Below, piece after piece: positions 45,462 to 52,991 of a stretch of DNA of 64,000 nt. Source of the DNA: Piscinibacter sp. (lineage in GTDB: Bacteria > Pseudomonadota > Gammaproteobacteria > Burkholderiales > Burkholderiaceae_C); the NCBI GenBank assembly GCA_016706565.1, contig JADJJI010000007.1, positions 221,506 to 285,505 of the forward strand, read 5' to 3'. The position numbers and the translations under genes were made by a program. The notes under the pieces were generated by a model. It did not search any database, was not told where the DNA came from, and saw nothing but the letters and a program-made list of their open reading frames with translations. Within the stretch, counting starts at the first letter, position 1; each line of letters opens with the position of its first letter.

Positions 45462-46366
45462 CAGGCGCCACCCTTCAGCACATCGGGCGTGGCCGCACGA
45501 TGGAAACCGCCGAAAGGCTGCGACTTGTCGTGGTCCAGGCTCGGGAACAGCGGGCTGCCCAGCGGCGCGCCGCCGTCGATGGCCAGCGTGACGCCGGTGA
45601 TGAAGGCCGCACCCGGGCTGAGCAGGAAGCAGATCGCCGCGCTGACTTCGGCCTCGACGCCCAGGCGGCGCAGCGGCACGTGGTTCTTCAGCTTCGGGAT
45701 CAGCGTCTTCGTGAGGCCGCCGTAGCTGTCCATGCCGCTGGAGGCGATCCAGCCCGGCGCCACCGCGTTGACGCGCACACCGGCATGCGCCCATTCGAAG
45801 GCGGCCGTCTGCGTGAGGTTGGACATGCCTGCGCGCGCGGCGCCGCTGTGGCCCATGCCAGGCATGCCGTTGCGGAAGTCGGCCGTCATGTTGACGATGG
45901 CGCCGCCGTGGCCCTGCATGGACTGCAGGAACAACTCGCGCATCATCAGGAAGCCGCCGGTCAGGTTGTTCGCCACCACCGCCTCGAAGCCGCGCTTGCT
46001 GATCGCCATCAAGGGCGCCGGGAACTGCCCGCCGGCGTTGTTGACCAGGCCGTGCACCGGGCCGTGGGCGGCGACGATCTCGGCGACGTGGGCCTTCACC
46101 GCGTCCTCGTCGCGGATGTCGAAGGTGCGCGTGACGGCGCGGCCGCCGTCTTCGGCGATCTCGGTGGCCACACGCTCGAGCTTCGCGGCGGTACGGCCGC
46201 TGATCACCACGGTGGCCCCCAGCGAAGCCAGTTCGTGCGCGACGCAGCGACCGATGCCGCTGCCGCCGCCCGTGACCCACATCAATTGCCCGGCAAACAG
46301 GCTCGGGCGCAGCACGCTGGCGTAGTGGCGGCGCTCGTCGGCGTTCGGTTCGATGGGGTCCGTCAT
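45461..46366 (-). CDS. SDR-family protein, AtuB-like, first gene of the carboxylase operon
   Basis: A 301-residue short-chain dehydrogenase-fold protein with WVTGGGSGIGRCVAHELAS and NNAGGQFPAP. The classical Y-x3-K is replaced by S-x3-R (GHSGAARAG), as in relatives of 2,4-dienoyl-CoA reductase-like SDRs. Members at this position in atu clusters are annotated as citronellol/citronellal dehydrogenases. The ATG at 46366 is preferred over an upstream in-frame start. Operon order SDR, carboxyltransferase, dehydrogenase, hydratase, biotin carboxylase equals atuBCDEF. A LiuR-type palindrome lies 12-25 bp upstream. Confidence 0.88.
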   Translation of the reverse strand: MTDPIEPNADERRHYASVLRPSLFAGQLMWVTGGGSGIGRCVAHELASLGATVVISGRTAAKLERVATEIAEDGGRAVTRTFDIRDEDAVKAHVAEIVAAHGPVHGLVNNAGGQFPAPLMAISKRGFEAVVANNLTGGFLMMRELFLQSMQGHGGAIVNMTADFRNGMPGMGHSGAARAGMSNLTQTAAFEWAHAGVRVNAVAPGWIASSGMDSYGGLTKTLIPKLKNHVPLRRLGVEAEVSAAICFLLSPGAAFITGVTLAIDGGAPLGSPLFPSLDHDKSQPFGGFHRAATPDVLKGGA

Positions 46367-46377
46367 GGCCGCGCAGC

Positions 46378-46391
46378 TTACGTTAACGTCA
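46378..46391. promoter_or_regulatory. Candidate LiuR-type MerR operator
   Basis: TTACGTTAACGTCA contains a perfect 10-base palindrome ACGTTAACGT (46380-46389) and resembles the LiuR motif of leucine-degradation genes as I remember it. It lies between the divergent SDR and SCP2 genes, close to the SDR start. A MerR regulator of the LiuR type is encoded 0.4 kb away, so control of both directions is plausible. Confidence 0.55.
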
Positions 46392-46482
46392 TCCAACTGG
46401 CGTATCGGTGATTACACGGTACCCCGCGGCAGCCGCGGACCCTACGATGCCGGCCATCCGCACTGCCCTCCTGCCCTGCCCC

Positions 46483-46779
46483 ATGACCCTCGACGACTGC
46501 ACCACCGCCATCCGCTCCAAGGTCGGCGACGACAGCGGCCTGAACGCCACGCTCAAGTTCGACTGCGGCGAGGCCGGCACCATCTACGTGGACGGCAAGT
46601 CCGCGCCCAACAGCGTGGACAACCGCGGCGCCGACGCCGACTGCACCGTCGGCATCACGCTCGACAACCTGGCCGCCATGCTGCGCGGCGAGCTGGAGCC
46701 GGCCACCGGCTTCATGACCGGCAAACTCAAGGTGCAGGGCGACATGAGCGTGGCCCTGCGCATGCAGCGCGTGGTCTGA
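46483..46779 (+). CDS. SCP2 sterol-carrier-like domain protein
   Basis: A 98-residue protein consisting of one SCP2 domain: KVGDDSGLNATLKFDCGEAG, DCTVGITLDNLAAMLRGEL and the FMTGKLKVQGDMSVALRMQ ending. Such proteins bind lipids or acyl-CoA esters in the cytosol. The ATG at 46483 starts at the domain; one at 46450 would add 11 residues. It overlaps the MerR gene by one base. A role as carrier for the branched acyl-CoA intermediates of the neighbouring operon is inferred. Confidence 0.85.
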   Translation: MTLDDCTTAIRSKVGDDSGLNATLKFDCGEAGTIYVDGKSAPNSVDNRGADADCTVGITLDNLAAMLRGELEPATGFMTGKLKVQGDMSVALRMQRVV

Positions 46780-47234
46780 TGGCCCGCGACGACTCGGCAC
46801 GCGCCTTCGTCGCCTCGCACCGCGACGACGGCACCGGCGAGCTGTTCGGCATCGCCGAGCTGTGCCGCGATTTCGGCGTGACGCTGCGCGCGCTGCGCTT
46901 CTACGAAGACAAGGGCCTGCTCGCGCCGCGGCGCGTCAACGGCACGCGCGTCTACACGCGGCGCGACCGGGCGCGGCTGGCGCTGATCCTGCGCGCCAAG
47001 GCGATCGGCTCGCCGCTGGCCGAGATCAAGCATTACCTCGACCTGTACGGCGACCACGGCGAGGGCCGCGCCCAGCAGCTCAACTACGTGATCACGCGCA
47101 CCGACACGGCGATCGCCGAGCTGGAGCAGAAGCGCGCCCACATCGACGCCACACTCGCCGAGCTGCGCGTCATCAACCAGAGCTGCCGCGCGCAGCTCGA
47201 GTCGCGCAAGCGGCCCGCGAAGAACGCGGCCTGA
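46779..47234 (+). CDS. MerR-family regulator, LiuR-like
   Basis: A 151-residue regulator. The helix-turn-helix and wing are GIAELCRDFGVTLRALRFYE and DKGLLAPRRVNGTRVYTRRD (about residues 21-61), followed by a long dimerisation helix. It lacks the metal-binding cysteines of MerR itself. LiuR relatives control leucine, isovalerate and related acyl-CoA genes. The context (SCP2 upstream, acyl-CoA dehydrogenase downstream by 10 bp) fits. The ACGTTAACGT palindrome at 46380 is the likely binding site. Confidence 0.88.
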   Translation: MARDDSARAFVASHRDDGTGELFGIAELCRDFGVTLRALRFYEDKGLLAPRRVNGTRVYTRRDRARLALILRAKAIGSPLAEIKHYLDLYGDHGEGRAQQLNYVITRTDTAIAELEQKRAHIDATLAELRVINQSCRAQLESRKRPAKNAA

Positions 47235-47244
47235 AGGAACCCCC

Positions 47245-48396
47245 ATGGCCATCGCCAACTTTCCCTCGGCCTGGATGAACGACGAGCACCGCGCGCTGGA
47301 AGACGCGGCGCGGCGCTTCATGACCGAACGCTGGGTGCCGCGCATCGCCGAGTGGCGCGCGGCTGGCCGGCTCGGCCCGGAGGTGTGGCGCGAAGCCGGC
47401 GCGCAGGGGCTGCTGTGCGCCGCCATGCCCGAGGCCTACGGCGGCGGCGGCGGCGATTTCGGCCACGATGCGGTGATCCTGATGGAGGCGGCGCGCGCCA
47501 ACCTCGGCGGCTTCGGCGGCGGGCTGCATTCGGGCATCGTCGCGCCCTACATCCTCCACTACGGGAACGAAGACCAGAAGCAGCGCTGGCTGCCGAAGAT
47601 GGCCACCGGCGAGTTCATCACCGCCATCGCCATGACCGAGCCGGGCACCGGCTCGGACCTGCAGGCGATCCGCACGAGCGCCAGGCGCGACGGCGAGCAC
47701 TACGTGCTGAGCGGCCAGAAGACCTTCATCACCAACGGCGGCAACGCGAACCTGATCATCGTCGCCTGCCGCACCGGCGGCGATGGCTCCAAGGGCATGT
47801 CGCTGCTGGTCGTCGAAACCGAGCAGTCGCCGGGTTTCCGCCGCGGCCGCCTGCTCGACAAGATCGGCCTGAAGTCGCAGGACACGTCGGAGCTCTTCTT
47901 CGACGACGTGCGCGTGCCGGCCGACAACCTGCTCGGCGGCGCCGAGGGTCAGGGCTTCATCCAGCTGATGCAGCAACTGCCGCAGGAGCGGCTCATCGTG
48001 GCGCTGGGCGGTATCGGCGCGATGGAGCGCGCACTGGCCGAGACGCTGGCCTACACGAAGGAGCGCCAGGCCTTCGGCAAACCGATCTGGAGCTTCCAGA
48101 ACACCCGCTTCAAGCTGGCCGAGGTGCAGGCCACCGTGCTGGCGGCGCGGGCGATGGTCGATGCGGCGATGCTCGCGCACCTGAAGGGCGAGCTCGGCGT
48201 GGACCGCGCTGCGCTGCTCAAGTACTGGGTCACCGAGCAGCAGGGCAAGGTGATGGACGAATGCCTGCAGCTGTTCGGCGGCTACGGCTACATGAGCGAG
48301 TACCCGATCGCCGAGCTGTACACCGATGCGCGCGTGCAGCGCATCTACGGTGGCACCAACGAGATCATGAAGGAACTGGCCTCGCGCTTCATGTGA
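47245..48396 (+). CDS. Acyl-CoA dehydrogenase, long-chain type
   Basis: A 383-residue FAD enzyme with AMTEPGTGSDLQAI and KTFITNGGNANLI. The C-terminal motif reads YGGTNEIMKE, so the catalytic base is not there; the Glu in LPQERLIVAL (about residue 247) matches the base of long-chain acyl-CoA dehydrogenase. It follows the MerR gene by 10 bp, with an AAGGAA ribosome site. It may introduce a double bond in the acyl-CoA made by the neighbouring pathway, for example after carboxylation and cleavage. Confidence 0.92.
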   Translation: MAIANFPSAWMNDEHRALEDAARRFMTERWVPRIAEWRAAGRLGPEVWREAGAQGLLCAAMPEAYGGGGGDFGHDAVILMEAARANLGGFGGGLHSGIVAPYILHYGNEDQKQRWLPKMATGEFITAIAMTEPGTGSDLQAIRTSARRDGEHYVLSGQKTFITNGGNANLIIVACRTGGDGSKGMSLLVVETEQSPGFRRGRLLDKIGLKSQDTSELFFDDVRVPADNLLGGAEGQGFIQLMQQLPQERLIVALGGIGAMERALAETLAYTKERQAFGKPIWSFQNTRFKLAEVQATVLAARAMVDAAMLAHLKGELGVDRAALLKYWVTEQQGKVMDECLQLFGGYGYMSEYPIAELYTDARVQRIYGGTNEIMKELASRFM

Positions 48397-48410
48397 ACGG
48401 CTCGAGCCAG

Positions 48411-48436
48411 GCAGCGGCGGCTCCCGCCGCCGCTGC
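48411..48436. terminator. Stem-loop between convergent genes
   Basis: Arms 48411-48420 and 48427-48436 are exact 10-base complements (GCAGCGGCGG with CCGCCGCTGC) with a 6-base loop. It lies directly after the acyl-CoA dehydrogenase stop and just before the end of the minus-strand remnant, as expected for a shared terminator; the T run is missing. Confidence 0.5.
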
Positions 48437-48441
48437 GTTCA

Positions 48442-48640
48442 TCAGGCAGCCTTGGTCAGCTTGCCGCCCAGCATCTCGGACAGCCAGCCGAACACGGCGC
48501 CCAGCACGATCGACGCGATCGTCGGCACGATGGCGTCCATCGGTGCCAGGGCGAGCGGCCAGCACGATGGCTGCCGCGCCAATGCCCACCGCAACAGGCG
48601 CCGCGAAGGCCCCCAGCGCCCCAAGCTGGCCGGCCAGCAT
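48442..48640 (-). pseudogene. Small membrane-protein gene broken by a single-base frameshift
   Basis: Read on the minus strand from an ATG at 48640, the frame encodes MLAGQLGALGAFAAPVAVG and continues hydrophobic up to about 48550, then turns arginine-rich. In the next frame the sequence continues as APMDAIVPTIASIVLGAVFG to a stop at 48442. Removing one C near 48550 joins them into a two-span protein of about 65 residues. The total length (199 bases) is one over a multiple of three. The shift may be a real mutation or a sequencing error. I do not recognise the family. The rest of 48640-48729 holds nothing I can name. Confidence 0.45.
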
Positions 48641-48729
48641 CACCGACAGATGGTCTTGAACCCCCCCCACCCGGTATTCACCCAGAATGAGGCTGGGCCG
48701 TCAAGCCTCGCTCGCGAGCACGGTCGTGT

Positions 48730-49047
48730 TCAGCTCGTTTCACGCCCAGGCCCGCCCCCCGACCCCTTGGCCAGCCGGTTCGCGACATGAGGGAACCGAT
48801 TGCACAGCGCCTTCGGACGGGAGTCGAGCGGAAAGGCGATCAGCCAGTCGATCGTCGCTCCGGCCAGCATGCGCTCGGCGGCCGTCGGCTTGGCGGCCTT
48901 CTCGCGTTCGAAGTTGATCGACAGCGGGTCGGTGTCCATCTTGTCGTCCACCGGCGCGGCAGCGGCGGTGGCCACTTCGGTGCGGATCTCGACATGCTCG
49001 AAATCGATCGTCCCGGAGGGGCGGAATTCCAGTGGGGCGTTCGACAT
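48730..49047 (-). CDS. Conserved-looking hypothetical protein
   Basis: A 105-residue soluble protein beginning MSNAPLEFRPSGTIDFEHVE. A middle part with MDTDPLSINFEREKAAKPT and a C-terminal ATIDWLIAFP, NRFPHVANRLAK look structured, with no signal peptide or membrane span. Codon use is normal for the window. The ATG at 49047 is preferred to a start 90 bp upstream that would add an arginine-rich leader. It stands alone between the frameshifted remnant and the end of the DMT transporter gene. The function is unknown. Confidence 0.65.
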   Translation of the reverse strand: MSNAPLEFRPSGTIDFEHVEIRTEVATAAAAPVDDKMDTDPLSINFEREKAAKPTAAERMLAGATIDWLIAFPLDSRPKALCNRFPHVANRLAKGSGGGPGRETS

Positions 49048-49149
49048 GCGTGCAGTCCGGCCAAGGCATTGATTCGACAAGGAAATTCTAGGGCGGCTGG
49101 ATGCCGCGCGGTGGCGCGCAAGCGTGCGCGCCATCACGTCCGGGCCGTC

Positions 49150-50046
49150 TCAGTGACGGCTGGACAGCCAGATGCCGGGCAGGATCATCAGCGCGCCGAG
49201 GGCGTGGAAAGGCTCGATGCGCTCGCCCAGCACCGCCCAGCCGATCAGCGCGCTGTACAGCGGCCCGAGATAGAGCACCACCGAGACCCGCGCCGCGCCG
49301 AGCGTGCGCTGCATGATCGAATAGGCGCCATAGGCTGCCGCCCCGGGGATCAGCGCGGCGGCCAGCACCAGGCCGGCGCTGCGCCACGAGAGTTCGCTGG
49401 GTAGCCAGAACAAGGCCTCCCACAGCGTGAACGGGAGCAGCACGACGATGCCGCCACAGGCGACCAGCGTGAGCCGCGCCACCGGCGAGAAGGCCGAGGG
49501 CCAGGCGCGCAGCAGCAGCGAGTAGGCCGTCCAGCAGACCACTGCCACGGCGATCCACAGGTCGCCCGGGTTCAGGCGCACGTCGGCGAGCGTGTCCCAC
49601 TGGCCGCGCACCAGCACGTGCAGCACGCCGGCCAGCGCGAGCGCGACACCCAGCGCCTGCAGCACGCCGAAGCGCTCGCGCAGCCACATCGCCGAAAACA
49701 GCGCGATCAGCACCGGCGAAGCCGCATAGAGCAAGCCGATGTTCACCGCCGCCGTGCTGCGCCCGCCGATGTAGACGAAGGCGCCGCAGACCCACATGCC
49801 CAGCGCCCCCAGCACCAGGAAGTGAAGCATCTCGCCGCGGATGAACTGCCGCCTGGCGGCGATCTCGCGGTGGCAGAACAGTGCCAGCACCAGCGCCGCC
49901 ACCCCCCAGCGGCCCAGCGCCAGCGCATGCGGCGCGATCACGCCCGGCGCCCAGCGCGCCACCAGGTAGTTGACGCTCCACAGCGCCGGGGCGATGAAGA
50001 TCAGCGCGTGGGCGAGGCGGCGCTCGGCCGCGGCTGAGGTCGTCAA
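49150..50046 (-). CDS. DMT-superfamily transporter (EamA type)
   Basis: A 298-residue membrane protein with ten predicted spans and two EamA repeats (FIAPALWSVNYLVARWAPG in the first). No ATG or GTG fits the first span; the TTG at 50046, one base after the gamma-glutamyltransferase stop, is the most likely start, giving L(M)TTSAAAERRLAHAL. It is the last gene of the DUF3422/gamma-glutamyltransferase run, so export or import of a peptide or amino acid is possible but unproven. Confidence 0.82.
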   Translation of the reverse strand: MTTSAAAERRLAHALIFIAPALWSVNYLVARWAPGVIAPHALALGRWGVAALVLALFCHREIAARRQFIRGEMLHFLVLGALGMWVCGAFVYIGGRSTAAVNIGLLYAASPVLIALFSAMWLRERFGVLQALGVALALAGVLHVLVRGQWDTLADVRLNPGDLWIAVAVVCWTAYSLLLRAWPSAFSPVARLTLVACGGIVVLLPFTLWEALFWLPSELSWRSAGLVLAAALIPGAAAYGAYSIMQRTLGAARVSVVLYLGPLYSALIGWAVLGERIEPFHALGALMILPGIWLSSRH

Positions 50047-50047
50047 C

Positions 50048-51673
50048 TCAGAACGCCGCGGCCAGGCCGTCGCGCCGCGGGTCGCTGGCGGCAACGTAGC
50101 CTTCGACAGCCGGGTCGCCCAGGCGCCAGATGAACTGGCCGGCACCGAAGTCCTGGTAGCTGTCCTGGAACGACTCGACCTGGTGGCCGAGCGCACGCAG
50201 GCCTTCGCGGGTGGATGCCGGCATGGTCGCCTCGACGTTGATCGACAGGCCGTGGTTGAAGCGCCAGCGCGGCGCGTCGCAGGCGGCCTGCGGCTCCTGG
50301 CGGAAGTCGAGCATTCGCACCAGCGTCTGCAGGTGGCCTTGCGGCTGCATGTTGCCGCCCATCACGCCGAAGCTCATCTGCGGCAGCCCGTTCTTCGTCA
50401 GGAAGGCCGGGATGATGGTGTGGAAGGGCCGCTTGCCCGGCGCCACCACGTTCGGGCTGGCCGGCCGCAGGCTGAAGCCGTGGCCGCGGTTCTGCAGCGA
50501 CACGCCGTAGCCCGGCACCACCACGCCCGAGCCGAAGCCCATGTAGTTGCTCTGGATGAAGCTGATCATCATGCCGCGCTCGTCCACCGCAGTGAGGTAG
50601 ATCGTGCCGCCCTTGACCGGGTTGCCGGCGCCGAAGTCCTGCGCCCGCTTCCGGTCGATCAACTTCGCGCGCGAGGCGAGGTAGGCATCGTCGAGCATCT
50701 GCGCCGGCGTGACATCCATCGACGAAGGGTCCGACACGTAGCGGTAGGTGTCGGCGAAGGCGAGCTTCATCGCCTCGACCTGGAGGTGCTGCGCTTCGGT
50801 GCTGTCGGCCTTCATGCCCTTCAGGTCGAAGTTCGACAGGATGCCCAGCGCGATCAACGCGGCGATGCCCTGCCCGTTCGGCGGGATCTCGTGCAGCGTG
50901 TGCCCGGCGTGGTGCTTGGCGATGGGCTCGACCCACTCCGGCCGGTAGGCCGCGAGGTCGGCCGCGCGCATCGCGCCGCCGTGTTCACGGGCATGCTTCT
51001 CGATGGCCTGCGCCACTTCTCCGCGGTAGAAGGCCTCGCCCTTCGTCTGCGCGATCAGCTTGAGCGTGCGCGCCGCCTCGTGAAAGCGGAACAGCTCGCC
51101 GACATGCGGCGCGCGGGCATGCGGCAGGAAGGCCTGCGCGAAGCCCGGCTGATCGGTGAGTTCGGGCAGCGCTGCCGCCGCGGCCCACTTCTGCCGCACC
51201 ACGATCGGCACGGCATAGCCGCGTTCGGCGATCTCGATGGCCGGTGCCAGCAGGTCGGCGAAGGGCAGCTTGCCGAACTTCTCGCTCAGCGCCATCCAGG
51301 CCGACACTGCGCCCGGCACGGTGACACTGTCCCAGCCGCGCTTGGGCGGCGTGCGCGCGTCCTCGCCGTACTTGTCGCGGAAGTAGCCCGGCGACCAGGC
51401 CTGCGGTGCGCCGCCGCTGGCGTTCAGGCCGTGCAGTTGCTTGCCATCCCACAGGATGGCGAAGGCATCGGAGCCCAGGCCGTTGCTGCAGGGCTCGACG
51501 ATGGTCATCGCGGCCGCCGCAGCGATCGCCGCATCGACGGCATTGCCGCCGGCGCCCAGCATGCGCAACCCGGCCTGCGCGGCCAGCGGGTGCGAGGTGG
51601 CCACGATGTTGCGGCCGAACACCGGCAGGCGCTGGCTGGGGTAGCCGGCGCTCCAGTCGAAAGACGATGTCAT
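50048..51673 (-). CDS. Gamma-glutamyltransferase family protein
   Basis: A 541-residue Ntn-hydrolase. The self-processing threonine is expected in GGTIYLTAVDERG (about residue 360); downstream are the small-subunit segments SFIQSNYMGFGSG and GVMGGNMQPQGH. The N-terminal half has ATSHPLAAQAGLRMLGAGGN. There is no obvious signal peptide, so it may be cytoplasmic or exported another way. It cleaves gamma-glutamyl bonds (glutathione or related compounds). Its ATG overlaps the stop of the DUF3422 gene (ATGA). Confidence 0.9.
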   Translation of the reverse strand: MTSSFDWSAGYPSQRLPVFGRNIVATSHPLAAQAGLRMLGAGGNAVDAAIAAAAAMTIVEPCSNGLGSDAFAILWDGKQLHGLNASGGAPQAWSPGYFRDKYGEDARTPPKRGWDSVTVPGAVSAWMALSEKFGKLPFADLLAPAIEIAERGYAVPIVVRQKWAAAAALPELTDQPGFAQAFLPHARAPHVGELFRFHEAARTLKLIAQTKGEAFYRGEVAQAIEKHAREHGGAMRAADLAAYRPEWVEPIAKHHAGHTLHEIPPNGQGIAALIALGILSNFDLKGMKADSTEAQHLQVEAMKLAFADTYRYVSDPSSMDVTPAQMLDDAYLASRAKLIDRKRAQDFGAGNPVKGGTIYLTAVDERGMMISFIQSNYMGFGSGVVVPGYGVSLQNRGHGFSLRPASPNVVAPGKRPFHTIIPAFLTKNGLPQMSFGVMGGNMQPQGHLQTLVRMLDFRQEPQAACDAPRWRFNHGLSINVEATMPASTREGLRALGHQVESFQDSYQDFGAGQFIWRLGDPAVEGYVAASDPRRDGLAAAF

Positions 51674-52968
51674 CGAAAACTCTCCGAGTCACGGTGGGCG
51701 GCGGCATGCGCCTCGCGGTGCAGCCGGCGAACGCCGAACCACACCGCCAGGGCGATCAGCGGGATGCTGATGGCGACGGCGAGGTCGGGCGAGACATTCC
51801 AGCCGGCCGACTTGGCGCCCTTGGCGGCATAGCCCACCAGCCCGGCGCCGTAGTAGGTGACGGCCGCCACCGAGAAGCCCTCGACCGCGCTTTGCAGCAG
51901 CAGCTGGGCCTTCTGGCGGCGGTTCATCGCGTCGAGCAGCTCGCGGCTGCTCTGCTGCTGCTCGATCTCGACACGCGTGCGCAGCAGGTTGGAGACGCGC
52001 GAGATGCGCTCCGACAGCGCCTGCAGCCGCCTCCCCGCCCAGGCGCAGGTCTGCATGGCGGGCAGCAGGCGGCGGTCCATGAACTCGCGCACCGTCTGCA
52101 GGTTGTGCACACGCTCCTCGCGCAGCTCTTCGATGCGCCGCTGCACCAGCTCGAAGTAGGCCGCGCTGGCCGAGAAGCGCGCATGGGTGCGCGCGTACAG
52201 GCCCTCGACGCGCGCCGCCAGCTGCGTGAGCTGGCGCAGCAGCTCCTGCTCGTCGTCGGGGCTGGCGGTGCGGATGCGCTCGGCCACGTCGGCCAGGTCG
52301 CGCTCTGCACCGACCAGGGCGCCGCCCACCTCGCGCGCCACCGGCAGGCCGAGCAGCGCCATCATCCGGTAGGTCTCGATCTCCTGCAGGCGCTGCACCA
52401 GGCGGCCCAGGCGCCGCGGCGTCATGTCGCCGGCCACCACCACCCAGCGCGCGAAGCCGTCGCCGTAGAGGCGGAAGTCGGTGTAGACGTCGGCCGAGCC
52501 GTCCATCACGCGGGCGCCGACCAGGCTGTCTTCGTGGAGCATGCTGCGCACCAGCGGCGGCACCTCGTGGCGCGGCGTGACGGCCGGCTTGACCAGCACG
52601 TGCAGGCCCACCAGCCACTCGCCCGGCAGGCCATGGCGCCAATCGAGCGGCACGTCGCCGATCGGCAACTGGTCGAAACCCTCGGGCACTTCGGCGAGCT
52701 GCTTCCAGAAGGTGCAGGTGTGGAACTCGCCGTGCTTCTCCCAGCGCAGCCGCAGGCCGCCGATGTCGGCACTGAGGTGGCTCGCGCCGTCGGCCGGCAC
52801 GGCCAGCTGCCGTGACTCCAGCAGCTTCGCCACATGGTCGCGTTCGGCGCCGCCAGCGTTGCCCACCAGCGCGATGTGCGACAGCAGCAGCGGCGCGTTC
52901 ATGCGCTCGTAAGGACGCGCATGCACCTCGTGGTGCAGGCTTTCGCGCAGGGGATGGACGGTTTGCAT
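51670..52968 (-). CDS. DUF3422 family membrane protein
   Basis: A 432-residue protein. The N-terminal region (HPLRESLHHEVHARPYERM) and the middle (DFRLYGDGFARWVVVAGDMT) match DUF3422. A long coiled-coil stretch lies at about 220-370 and two hydrophobic segments near the C-terminus (about 375-415). The function of the family is unknown. It is coupled by ATGA to gamma-glutamyltransferase. The gene for an MFS exporter starts the run 23 bp upstream on the same strand. Confidence 0.87.
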   Translation of the reverse strand: MQTVHPLRESLHHEVHARPYERMNAPLLLSHIALVGNAGGAERDHVAKLLESRQLAVPADGASHLSADIGGLRLRWEKHGEFHTCTFWKQLAEVPEGFDQLPIGDVPLDWRHGLPGEWLVGLHVLVKPAVTPRHEVPPLVRSMLHEDSLVGARVMDGSADVYTDFRLYGDGFARWVVVAGDMTPRRLGRLVQRLQEIETYRMMALLGLPVAREVGGALVGAERDLADVAERIRTASPDDEQELLRQLTQLAARVEGLYARTHARFSASAAYFELVQRRIEELREERVHNLQTVREFMDRRLLPAMQTCAWAGRRLQALSERISRVSNLLRTRVEIEQQQSSRELLDAMNRRQKAQLLLQSAVEGFSVAAVTYYGAGLVGYAAKGAKSAGWNVSPDLAVAISIPLIALAVWFGVRRLHREAHAAAHRDSESFR

Positions 52969-52991
52969 CGTGGGTACTCCGGCCGCGAATG

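Noticed and set aside
39237-46366. Calling the operon a leucine (liu) cluster
   Set aside because: No HMG-CoA lyase or typical isovaleryl-CoA dehydrogenase is adjacent; gene order and the AtuD-like dehydrogenase fit atu better. Not excluded, so no gene symbols were assigned.
48660-48668. Run of C residues as a phase-variation tract
   Set aside because: It lies outside any supported reading frame, upstream of the remnant's likely start.
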